Under the pieces are notes generated by a model, which was given only the letters and a program-made list of their open reading frames with translations, was not told the origin of the DNA and searched no databases. The translations under genes were made by a program, and so were the position numbers. From positions 36,104,616 through 36,168,615 of the forward strand of contig NC_067196.1 in the NCBI RefSeq assembly GCF_000699445.3: 64,000 nt of DNA, given 5' to 3'. Source of the stretch: Schistosoma haematobium (Eukaryota > Platyhelminthes > Trematoda > Strigeidida > Schistosomatidae). This document shows, one piece after another, positions 1 to 13,200 of this stretch (position 1 is the stretch's first letter; each line of letters opens with the position of its first letter).

Positions 1-1154
1 ATACAATTAAGACAAAATAACATTCTTTTGTTTTGTAGAATGTATTTGTTAACACGTTATCCATTGACTTGAGAAGAACACACAAATGATGCATACTGAA
101 AAAGATAACCTTAGTTTTGATTGACTACCTTAAATGATATGTCTCGAAATCAGTTTCAGGGGTACAGATGTATTCATTTTTTATCTTTTGTTAAACTTCG
201 GAATTTCAACATTTTGCTGTACGTTTTAATCAGTCTTATTAAAATTTTATTTTTCTGAAAAAGCCCATAGTATAGTTCATTACCTTTTTAATTTCTACTC
301 ATTATATTTCCCTTGTACTTATGTGTGATGTGGTGGCTTGGATCGATGCATATTTTTCCCCATTTCTACAGTTTTATAACTGTCTGGTTAAATTAGTCAT
401 TCATTTTGGAACTCGATAGTAACATTTGAATAAATAATTTCGTATAGAGAAATCGTAAAATTTCATCTGAAGTATAAGTTGTATCCAGGACATATTTATC
501 TCAGATTATTGTTATGGTGAACTGTATCAGATTTTCTAGTATCTTATCTTTCCAAAACACTAATCAAGTGTAATTTAAAAGAGAATTGAATTGTCTAATG
601 AGTTATGATAAGAAGACTGACAATATGACAGGAATTTCCAAAACATGACTTGAAGGAGAGTACACGTGTTTGTCGTCTGACCATTCATTTAGTCACAAGA
701 CGATTATTAAATAAGCAAAAAACTACTGAACATATGTTAAGTTCTTATCTTTTGAATGATTTCCTTGTTCATAAAGAAATTTTCTAGTATTTCACACTTC
801 TGTTTTGCGTAATAGCTTCGTGTAATTTCTGTTGTTATGGGATTCAGTAAACACCTCATAAGAAATTTGATTGGTAAGTATTTTAACAAAATATAATTTG
901 TAGCTTTTATCATACATACTATACAATATTAGTAGTGTGTTGAATTCAGCTGTTTAGTGGTGTAAATACCAATAAATTAAGTATTTACAAATTAATAAAT
1001 TGGAATAAATAGATGAATGATAAGACTGCGAAATGTATAATCTTATAAGTAGTCATTTGAGCTACTGTGCTACAAATCTGTAAAAGAATGTTACGTTTTT
1101 AAATGAGTTTTCGTTGAATTTTTCTCATCTGATATTCTTGTTGCTCTTTTTTAG
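1..1154. other. Upstream intron sequence of the PACS gene, no feature recognised
   Basis: This AT-rich stretch precedes the first recognised PACS exon and is probably intron. No reading frame resembling PACS was found. A consensus-like donor (gtaagt) near 876 follows a short open stretch, but no acceptor gives an open exon in a compatible frame. A short string around 318-352 weakly resembles the RTE-A 3' tail and is not called. Confidence 0.4.
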
Positions 1155-1238
1155 ACTTCTACGGAAATGAATCCGTCAAATTTAGAAAAACTAGCAAGTG
1201 TCACATTTATTGTTGGTAGTTTCGAAAAATCTGGAAAA
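1155..1238 (+). CDS. PACS: PACS exon (first in window)
   Basis: The acceptor is tttttag and the donor gtaaga; 84 nt, phase 0 at both ends. The peptide segment [10 protein letters not shown] aligns with the PACS block LPESIILVNT, and the spacing to the next exon matches the human protein almost residue for residue. Confidence 0.72.
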
Positions 1239-4200
1239 GTAAGATCGTTTGATGCATTATTTTTAACTCTGCTTTGTTATCTTTCGAGTACTTTTCAACC
1301 ATAGTTATTTTCTCATGAAGCTGACATCTTTGTATTTATACACAATGCTAAAACCATTCCTCATTGGTGTGAATAACATGATGTATGCTTTATCTGGTCA
1401 AAATAACAGACTCCTCCATCCATATAGTTTTCTTTGTTAGGCGTAATACGAACCTAGGTAATAGATTTGATACTTGTTCATAACCTAGCCTGTAGAAACC
1501 GGGTCAATTCTCTGTGATGGCTTAATAGTTAAAATATTCATCGGTTGGTTTTGTCGCTTTAAACTCCAATTCATTTAATTCGGTTTAGGCAAACACATGT
1601 TCGAAAGTGGAGCACGTTAATCTCTACGCGGTTAATAATTCATATTTTTATGTTTAAACGTAAACCGACCGACCTATTTATTATTTTCAAGATGATGTTC
1701 AATTTTTAATTTTCCATACTGTCTTATTGAAACTAAAAATCTAGTTAGTTTTGATGTGATACATTCGTCATATAGTGGAACCAATGTGATAGATATTATC
1801 TATACATGAAATACCAAGCAGTTTGAGAAAACAGCATTCACCTTAGATTGGAAGATTCATATTGCTAGCGTAATATGACTCTATTAATACGTTTTTCTGT
1901 TGAAAATACGATAAACCACCAAAAGAGCCAATTCAAGTGGACAACAGATTAAGCATTCAATACATGTAAACAATAATGTGAATCTGCAATTCGTCTGAAA
2001 ACAATATTCGTGGGTCTCATCAGCACAAACCTCTTCAAGAAGTTCGCCACTATTGGGTTCGTTCTTTTGTTTATCTATATGGTGTGTCACCTAGATACAG
2101 GCAAGAATACGAAAGCTATATAGAGATGTGCCGGACAAGATAATCACAGGATATCATATCGCCTCTAATTCGTGAAAAAATTTCCTCCATCTGCTTGGTT
2201 GTTGATGAGACTGAAAAATTCAAATATCACCGGTGAAATTTATAGGAACGTCTGAAAGTTATCCTGTGTTTGATGCAATTAGTAACTACATACTGAGTAT
2301 AAAAGCACTAAAGTTCAGTTACCGACTCCGAATGAAGTATATCTTGCCATATTCCCTTTTAGTACACTCCTAAAATAGTACTGATATATCCGTACATCGT
2401 CCGGAAATTTATAATCACCCGAAACTATCTGTCAATAATTTATGTAATATAGGAATAAGCAACTATATATTTTGCAAGTAGATAAAATACGTATGTGATC
2501 GAATTTTCTAAGTTCAATACAATTATTCCACAGTAGGAAGAATAAACAAAGACGTAACGCGATTCGATTGCTGAAAAATTAAGTGACCTCTCAGTTAACA
2601 GCTGCACCGACAAGATTCTCAACACCAATAACTGATTCACAATCATTTCATCAGTTCTTATCATTAACATTGATCAACAATCACCTTTTACATCTCTTGT
2701 CATGTACGTAAACGACTGAGAAGGAAGATTAAAGCTCATCTTCACACGAACTCTCAGTGTCAGTTAACCAAGAGAATTCAATGTTGAAGACCAGTGTTAA
2801 AATATGACTTATGAACATTCTTTTTAAAACAATGTATATAACTGTAAGCTTCATTAACATCAGTGTCGTTCAAACTGATTTGGTGGTCATCCTCTTGTTT
2901 GGGAAGAAAAAAAGAATTTTAGTCAATTTCACCTCGGACCTTTTAATAATATACTTCGAAACACATGATTGTTTATTCAAAATCAAACAATATTTTTACA
3001 CATTTCGTTGTAAAATATTTCACCATACTTGCGTTTATATATCTGACCCTCTACTTTGGGACCTGGATGATTTCACTCAAGTTATTGATAATTTATTCGT
3101 ATTTGTTGGGAAAAGCACTGATATATGATATGGATTTTCATATTCATCACCTTAGTACAATAAATGCATAAAAAATCACAAGACCTGTAAACTGGTATTT
3201 GAAAATTTTAAAATCAGAATAATTTTTTATTTACTTACAACCATAGACTAGTAGTTTTATCAAGAAAACTTATAGACTACCTGCATAATGTCTCCTGATG
3301 TTTTCTAGAACCATCAGGTTATAGCTAAACCTCGTAGATAATGAAATGAACCGTTATAACTGACATAAATCTTTCGTGGTACTTTCCTTGAGTGAAACTA
3401 TATCCTTTAGGGATTGTTATTGTTCATTTATTTATATTTCCTTACCTTATTTTCTTCATATTAGTATAATCTTACATTGGCATTTATTTTTAAATCGATT
3501 ATGCGCTACTAATATTGTAGGTTTAATTCATAGTTCACATAGTAGCGTAAATACAGTTTACATCATGCTCAGACTTTATCAAGATAATTGTTTAAAATCA
3601 AGAATAACTAGAGGGTCGTTTCGTCCTAGTATACGATTCCTGAACAGTACACATCTATGATCTATCCAGGGATCGAAGCCCGGATCTTCAGGTCTCTCAG
3701 CAAACACTTGATTTTTAGACTACTGTGTAAGCATATGAGTATTCACATTTCAACCTTCAGTCAACTGGTGAAGATCTTGGGCTTGATTTATGGGAAGCTC
3801 GTGCATATGAATTGTTAAGGTGTCCTATATCAAGATAAAAACAGTTTCCGAATGTTTCTAGACTTTCACTAGTCATCTAGTTTAAAAGTGAACTACAAGT
3901 TAAACAATCTCCGCACTTGCTCTATGCTACTAATATTCATATTAATTAAGTTTTTAAAATGTTTTTTATTTGTTCAATTTTGCAGATTGTATTTAGTCTA
4001 CTATCTGAATTAAATCTACGTTTATTTAACGTAAATTCACTCATTGAAATGCGTACAATTTTCACACGTTTGGCTAATGAAGCACAAAGCTATACACGAC
4101 GTATATCCGATGGTGATTATATTAAAATTTGTATACTCGGTGGAAATTTATTAATTAATCTTGTCTTACGTGCTTATGTTGATCAATTAAGTTGTAGATC

Positions 4201-7200
4201 TACAGAATTGATAACTGCTTTTCGATTTTTCATTATACCAATTGATGGATTAACTAGATTTATTCATCATTCATCAGCATTACAACATCAACGAAGTCGG
4301 AACAATCTAATGAAGACTAATCAGATATCAGAAGTTGGCAGTCAACAACGGCAGCAGCATACAATGGATACACCAAGTAACACTGGATGTAATCAATCTA
4401 ATCTGAATGATTGTAAGTTATTGTCACTGTATTTTGTATTTAGTCATTCATGATTTTATTTTGTTCATTTAATCATTCTCGTGGTTGTTGTTATTTTTCT
4501 AAAAATAAAACAACAACAATTTTTGCCTCTGAAGAGTACTAAAAGTTCTTATTAAACGAGAACATATCAATGAACATTATAGTTTTCACGAATTGATTAT
4601 GGAATAGTAATAATAATATTGTCTAGTGGAGATGGTGGAGAAGATTTGTAGCTCAGGTGGATGATTTTGGTGGAGTTTTGTTCTCTGAGCTGGATGGTTT
4701 GGACGACCAAACCATCCAGCTCAGAGAACAAAACTCCACCAAAATATTGTCTAGTGCTTAAATAAATCAGATTTGAGTTTACTTCCCTCCAACCACCTAA
4801 CATCAAATATTGTTTCTAATTATATTCTCTTAAAGCTTTGCTCTAATATCCAGATATATTATGCATAAGCACATATATGTAAAACATCAAAACAGTTAAG
4901 GTCATTTTGTAGGCTAATGATAAGAGTCATGTAAACCATAGAACTATCAATAATAATAAATTTTCACTTGGAATTTCTATCACGTACGCCATGTTCAAAA
5001 TGAGTTTTTATCCAGTTCTAAAGTATATAATAAATAATCTAATCTACCAGACAATCACTTCCGATTAGATTTAATAAACATCAAGCTCCCAGTTACTTTT
5101 GTCTAACTCCAAAAAAATAAAGCGAAACTCCCGTTAACTACATAGCATGATTGTAAGCCTGATATCTGTGTCCACATAATCATGATAATTTTCATATACA
5201 CATATTGTAGTACTATACTTATCTTTTATTTTAAAAAGAAAAAAATCACTGCGTTTTTTTGCCTTATGTATTTCTTATACAGCAGATTCTGATCGTACTT
5301 CGCTACCATCAATTCATGGATCGAATTACTTTAACAATCTGTTTACGTTTCATCTTTGTCAAATTGATCCAATTTATGGAAGCTTATTTTCAGAATTATG
5401 CAATGAGTCTGCTTCTGTCGATGTTAATTCTACGATGAATGATTTAGATTTGTTAGTGCTACGATCTGAATTGGTTAATCGTATTGTGAAATATTTAACA
5501 AATGGTAGAAATGTCCATCCATTTCCTATTGGATCATGTCTTCTTGGCTCATCAAAAAATACTTCAACTAATGTAAATAAAATGCAAAAATCTCTAACTA
5601 CAGATTGTACTAATGCGATGTCAAATTTATCTTCAACCAATATAAATATTGCAAATCAGTCAGGTCAAGGAATAACAGACCAAAATGCTAGTTATTCAGA
5701 TGGGATTTCTTGTTCAGGTATGGTTTCATTAGTCTGAAAACAAACAAACAGAGTCATACTGTTAAATGCCTTTAATTTTTGTTGTTGTTGATGTAATATA
5801 TTTGGATTAGGGGCTAGCGCTTCATATTCCATAAACAAAAATGATGACTGAGAAATTTAGACTTTTATTATCACTTGACAGAAGTGATGATGACATGAAT
5901 ATCCTCATATGTGAATCCAACCGAATTATCGACCAATATCACCTAATAAACTGTTATCAGAAGACTAGTTAAGTGAAACGAGTTTTTTCTTCCCGTTAGA
6001 TGCCGGCTTAGTGGTTTAGTGGTTAAGCGCCTGGCGTGAAACTGATAAGTCCTGGGCTCAAATCTCGCGAGGCGGGGTCATGCATGCGCACTGCTGAGGA
6101 GTCCCACAATGGGACAAAACGGCCATCCAGTGCTTCCAGGTTTTCCATAGTGATCTAGCTTCAATTGACTCATGATCTCAACTATTGAGAATAAAATACA
6201 TTTATAAAATGGACTAAACACAAAAAACCTAATAAGAAGTCATTTAATGCATAAACGATCAGGAGATACAAATTTCGTTAGTCGCGAGGAAATAAAATTA
6301 ATACCTAACTACCAGGTTTGTTACTTAACACAATTTTTCTCTTGTAAACGGATTCTCAAAATCATAGAATGATCGTTGCGCTTTACAATCGAGACTGTAA
6401 TTCATTGAATGTATTGACCGTTTTTTATAGACACAAATCTTTGTAAATGTAAATTTCTGCCCCCAAATGCCCTGGTACGGCCGAGAGTGGAGAGAGTCCG
6501 CTCTTCCTCTCGAAGTGCTCTCACACGGCCACGCGTATATAGCCTCTGCCAGGGAAGTCCTACTCACTTCCTTCTCGTGGCGGGGGTGTTGTTTACGAAA
6601 ATGAGAGGACGAAAGGCGAATGTCCGGCGCTTTAACCGGATTCCAAACCAATGGTGCACATGGGCTCCAGTATCCTGCGGGGACAAATGGCGTATGAACC
6701 AATTGTTGGTCACCGGCTTCCATGGGACTGCATCTCCTTACGATGCTCCACTGCCTTGTAGATCAGACCTTCAGGTCGAAGGCTCGGGGAGTGGCCCCCT
6801 AAGAAAACCACCTGCTTCGGTTTGGGCACCCGGGCAGTATCACAGCCCTCACATATATCGAATGAGATTTGTGTGGCGCATATGTATTTGGTGCCTCTTT
6901 GTACCATTATGTATGTGTTGAAATAAATAAATAAATAATAAATGTAAATTTCTAGGTGATTCAAAAATAATTCATCCTTTTCTATGTATCTAAATTAAAT
7001 GTGTTCTAACAGGGATTATTCTTGTCACTGATTAATTCTTCAATTTCTATGTAACTCTAGTTAGTCGAAATGTATGCAACGGAATATCTTTTCGTAAAAG
7101 TACTTATCCTAGCATACATTTACTTAAAGTTGACTTAATAAAATTGTCTGTGATTTTAATTTGAAACTAAAACAATTCAAATCACAAAGTAATGTTTCAA

Positions 7201-10200
7201 GACAAAAAAATTCAAATAGTCTAGTCGATTTAAAATTATATGACAAACTCTGTTAATTATTATGAATTACTGACACCCGTCGAATACACATTTCTTTCAC
7301 TCTTAGATACCTTACTTTACGGTTGAATATATAGTTCTTAATGTTGTGTTCTTTCTTTCCTTATTCATGATGTTTGTGTTTATTTGATTTATGTAATAAA
7401 TAGTCAATGTTTATACGCAAAGTATATAACCGAGTAAACAATTACTATTTTCATTAATATATACATTGCTTTTTATATGAACCTACGTAGAAAGTGTAGC
7501 CACTAAAGAATAGTATTAGTGTAGTAAACAAAAACTCAGGTGGGGAAAACGAACTTATTGTTTAATACATAGAGTGACTTGGAAAAATATGACAATTATA
7601 CATTAAATACATCATTTGAACAGCTTTTTTTACATACTCCACTGTTCATCTAACTGTTGTTATTTCAATCACTCTCCGATTTCCTTCCTGTTCTCTTCAT
7701 CCCAATCTTCTACTGGCAGGCATTCTACTCCCGATTGCTGCTACTTTCTACTTATATTTGTCAACATACGCAGCATACATTACAATAACAGCTGTACGAA
7801 TAGAAGTAACTATTAAACGTGTGTATCCTAATGAATAAACAATTCAATATTTCTCAGTCAAACTTTGAAGTAATAAAAAGAAACTGAAACATAGGTTCAT
7901 TTGACACCTTTAGTTTATCAGTTGTAGAACGTTAAAAAAAATTATTTTCTCATTAAAATTCCACATTTTACTTTATATTTATGTTCTTTAGGTAATAATA
8001 ATATTCAGAATGAAGAAATGGTTATTCCATTCATTTTAAATGTTCGTCTAGGCAATTGTTCAACATTAAATTATCCTGGCTTATTGACAACTGTTCCAAC
8101 ACAGACTAAATCTCAACACCAACAGCAGACTAGTCGATCGTTTACTGCCGATCCATCTTCTAATTCATTTAATACATCTACAGTAGTAACTAATACAAGT
8201 ACCGCTGACTTTGATTTTAAAACACCGAGTGATCCAGAACAATCTTATACTAAACGTAATATTAGTCCTGAATTAGTTTCACATAATGCAACCATAGCAC
8301 CAAGGTAATGTACAGTTTTAATTAGTGTATATTCTTATTAACTAATTTATTATTATCGTTTAAGTTTCTTGTATCGACAATTCTGTATATACTTGGAGTA
8401 TGTAAATCGTTACGGTAACTGTTACTAAGGCGACATAAATATTGTTGGATTTTGTAATTACTTGAATTTTTACCATCAATTCACTTAGTTTTTGATTTCA
8501 AATGTGGGCAATTGAAATATGCTAGCACATCTTTCAAGATACTTATATTTCGTAGAAATGATTTTTAAATTGTTCTGTTTCCTGAAATTAATGTATTCTA
8601 AATTCTATCAACGCTACTCCATCTACTATACGGTAAATATTCTATGCGTTTTAAAGGTTATCGAGCTGTAATTATATCAGGACAAAATGTACTTATTGAA
8701 CCTTTCCTAATTTCACTTTTTTCTATTAACTAGATTCACGTAATGTATTTAGTTCATTATGTAATCCATATGAACTAGGCACATTAATTAGTTTGATTTT
8801 TACTAATTTAATTACTATCTAGTCGAGCAGATATAAATACAATGAGGAATCTGATTCAAATGGAAACAGATCACACCATGACAATAGGTAAATAATAAGA
8901 GAAAAAACAGAAGACTTGAAATTAATAATGAGTACACTGTTGCTAGTGGGAAATTCGAAATAAAATAAATGAATTAACGTTGGTAAATAAAATAGGATTT
9001 CATAGAACTTCATTCATTATTCAAAATGACAAAAGTGAATACATCTGAACAAGCGCAATCGGTTTTATAAAACCCACTATTTAATCATGAGTTTCATTCA
9101 TGATCAACAAATCTACGATATGTAAGTTAGACTGAATCAAAGAGGCTTTTGGTGTATATGTGGTGCAACTTTGTCAATCAAAACTCTATCTGGACTAATA
9201 AGATCGGCCAAGGCTTGCAGTGGTTATGAGTTGGGGAGACTGCGAATAATAAGTTGGCAATAGATTAAGAATAGTTGATCATATGACGGTAGTTAGTGGG
9301 TCAAAGGAAATCTATGATAAAAGAAATATGTATATAATAATCTAGTTAGTTAATAATTATACAGTGATAATATATGTATTATAATAGTCCATAAATTAAT
9401 CCTGACCGCTACCATTGATTTAGTTTTCGTCGGATATAACAGTTACAGCAATTCATATAATTTAGTTATCATTCTGTGGATAAGGTTATAATGAACTAAT
9501 GGATCACAATGTTTGGGATTCAAGATATACCAATTAGAACCTTATGTCTTTTATCGTTGTTTCTTTCTGTCGACCTTTTTTCACGTAATATTATTTTACT
9601 CTATTTTCATTTTGAAAATCATTACTTGGGAAATTAATTTTTATCCAACTAATGGTTTTCTTATTTTCATTCTTGCTTTTCTTATTCTTCGCTTTCATCT
9701 TTTAACACTTTTTCACTCTCGATTTATTCAATTTCAACAGTTGTTTACTTCCTATGTTAAGTACATTGATTTCGTTTTTATTTTAGGCTTTCTTTTCCGT
9801 TTTTTTTTCCTGTTAAATCGTATTGAAAATGTTCTAATGTTCTGATCTCTCTACATTAATTTTTATTTGGTTGTACTTTGTTTAGTTTTTCAAGCCTATC
9901 TGAATTCTTCATTAGATTATTACTTGGCTTTTTTTCTTGAAAATGAATCATTCTTATAGGCATGATTAACATAACCTTGATGTTAAGATTTATATTGGAG
10001 TTTAAGTGCAATCACTTGTTTCTTCATGATTATCTTTTTCAGAAAATTTAACTAATCAGCTTTTAAATAGGTTCTTCAATGTAAAGAGAAATTTGTGTAC
10101 AATATCGGAAGTCATGTTTATTATGATTTTAATACTAGCTTGTGAATTTTAAGATGAAAACATATTGAACGTCCAATGGAAGAAGCTGAAGTCAGTCAGT

Positions 10201-13200
10201 CAGTCAGTAACAACGTAGAACTTCGTACGTACGTACATCAGTTCGAGTTGCCACGCCACATTAACACAGAGATGCAGTTGTCGATTCAAATCCCGTAGTG
10301 GTAGAGGTAATAAGAGTATAAGTAGTAATCGGGAAGATTAGGGTTTGGAGATGTTATTTAAAGAGTATAATACAGTGAAATAAATTTGGGAAGAAAAAAA
10401 AAAGAGACAAGGAGGGATAAGATCAAAATTTGAGAGAACACAAAGAGTGTATGCACCTGCACCATTGCAAACGATTTTGAGCCATGTCATTCAGGGTCTC
10501 TAAACATCGGTTGCTATCATCTCGCGGTCCCCAACCAGGTAGTCTACACCTACCAACATGACTCAGTCTACTTGTCAGTGACTTCATGGACTTGTGCCAT
10601 GTTTTGGTTTGGCCGCCTCTAGCTTTCTTCCAACCTACTCCTATACCACTGAACATTGCACGTCGAGGCAGTCGGTCGTTGGGCATACGCAACACGTGTC
10701 CAAGCCATCTCAACTGATGAAGTTTCACTACTTCATCAATTGATTTGCCATCCTTACCTAGTACCTAGAAGCTAAAAGAGAAATAAAAACGTAGATAAAG
10801 ACACTGGACAGTGTCATGAATTAAAAAACAAACGGGAAATTAGTATACTTTAGAAAGTTATATACGGCAGTATAACTTGTTTATAAAGAGTTACCAGGAT
10901 CATCTTACAGCAATGTGATTTTTTTTATCGAAACAAATCATCATTTTTAAGAAACGTTGATTCAGTTACAAACTTTATTATCAACGTGATGTGACACAAT
11001 CACATATAGAAGGCTTTAGTAATCCTTTGAGATGTTAAGGAATCTGGAATTCGGTTCGACTGGATTTCGTGTTTTATCTAATTGAAGGTCAATATTATTG
11101 AAACATACACACATCCATAATTAATTACCTAGCCAGTTGTTTAGATTTTAATTACATAAATGCTCTCTACAGATCTCTCACAGATAATGTTATATAGCAT
11201 ATCAGCTGAACAATTCTATCCGTTAAACGTATTATCACAAAGAGTATTGCGTATTACGATTTTTTGCTATTGCTAAATTTGATTTTTCATCTGATGTCTG
11301 TTCCTACATGATACTTGTAGCGAAAAATGCTGTCATCTAAGTATGGAAAAGGTAGTTTTTAATCAACCAGTCACTATCATTTCATAGTTTTAAGCTTGTG
11401 TGACAATGCACTTAGCTGTCGTGTAATTAGTAACCAATATCGAATGTCTTTCCGTATTTTTTACTTGGAGAATAAATAGCCGTTATCTAAATAATTCTAG
11501 TCTACTACTATATATATTAAACGACAGTTTTTATTGATTTTTATTTTGATTCACCTTATGGTATAATCCTTACGATGATTTCAACGTGTCTGTAAACAAA
11601 TATCTTTATTAAAACTTACTAGGTTTTTTTATATACAAAATTGTAATTGGACCTATTGTGATATTATCTATCTGTTTATATTTATATGTATTGGATCATA
11701 ACTTAGTTACTTCAAAAATAACAGTGATGCAAGAATATTGATGCTGAAACCATAGTGTCATAAGCGAAATCTCCAACCAACATTGCACTTCAAGATAGGT
11801 GGTAGTTAACCATACGTATTACGTGTTCCAACAAACTGAGCCGATGATTCACAGCCTTACCAACCTAGCACCATATGTCTAGCTTCAGCATTGGTTTGTT
11901 GGTTGCCCCACGATTAATACGCAATGTCTTGAGAACATATGTGACCAATTACTCATAACCTATAAATATTTTCTACTTTCACAAGTCACATTTCACAGCC
12001 ATAAGTAAAACATCACGAGTGCCTAAGCAATATACTCGTTCTTTAATAGACAAACATAGGTGGCGGAAGTTGTCAATAGGCATTTAAGCGTTTTGAGGTC
12101 TTATGGTGTTTTTGTTTGCCATCAACTCTACGGAGCTGATGAGACTCCGAATGTAAGTGAGATATTCACAGCGCTCACATTCTTCATTTCCAATTTTTCC
12201 GGCACCTTTATCGAGGAGAACTGTTCCATTTAAGTACCCTCAGTCATCAAATAAGCCTTCAAGTGAGAGATCAATCCCTGAGAAATTAGATAAAAAGTGT
12301 TGCTACTGTTCATGAGAAAGTTATCGTGTTCTTGGATCAGTTCTCCTTGATTATTTCACTCTGATCATTTTAAAATTGTTTCTTTTTATTGATATTTATT
12401 TGTCATCTATTATTGTTGTTACTGTTTATTTTTCTCTCCATCGTTTATATGACTAGAATACGTCGAAATTTTTCACTATCATTTCGTTCACATAAAACAC
12501 TACTTAAACGAAAATCTTCATGGAGAAATGGATCTTTTAGAACTAATAACAACAGGAATAGTGCTAGTAGTAGTATTACTACTACCGCTACTATACGTTT
12601 GTTTGATATTCTACCCGGGTACATTAAACATTTACATTCTATACTGCATACGATAATAGTAAATACCATTTCTCTAACCAACAAACTTTATGCCTTGGTT
12701 TTGAGCTTATTATTTAGCTGAACCACAAACAGTATATTTACACAATGCTTGTGTTACGAAGTTAACAAAGGTTTTGTCTCTGTATTTATGTGTGTTATTT
12801 ATAGTATTTTTTATTCGATTTACAACTATTTTACACAATTTATTGTCCATTAATCTTCCACTCATTTATCTAATACCTTGCTGGAATAATCAATTTTAGT
12901 CTAATTTCTGCATGTAACACCTTCCTTATTATGATGTTTACCGTTAACTTGGCTTTCTTTTCTTCAAACGTGGTTTCATCAGTATATATTTTTCTATTTA
13001 GAGAGAATTAAGACACACAACGTATAGTTCCTGGTGTATATGAGAAATTTACTTATTATGTGTTTGTATAAACACCTATTAAAATGACCTATCTATTTTT
13101 AACTTTTATGAGAAATTTCTTCACATATACTTTTGTCGTGAAATAAACTAGTTTTTAAGCTAGAATAATAACAGTGGATAACAATAAAATGTCTACAGTA

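Noticed and set aside
318..352. Possible RTE-A 3' tail fragment (gcttggatcgatgcatat)
   Set aside because: About 25 nt of approximate match and no (gact)n end; too short to call.
840..880. Possible PACS exon ending at a gtaagt donor
   Set aside because: No acceptor upstream gives an open frame of compatible phase, and no PACS motif is present.
6005..6080. tRNA gene
   Set aside because: A- and B-box-like words exist, but the arms do not form a convincing cloverleaf and the unit continues into a hammerhead-like SINE body.
6487..6921. A 144-codon plus-strand frame rich in Arg and Ser
   Set aside because: It lies wholly in the SINE-like repeat, and the second copy of that repeat breaks the frame, so it is not a conserved gene.
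9513..9845. A 110-codon T-rich frame resembling a membrane protein
   Set aside because: Poly-pyrimidine AT-rich DNA gives Phe/Leu/Ile-rich frames by chance; there are no splice or start features and it is inside a PACS intron.
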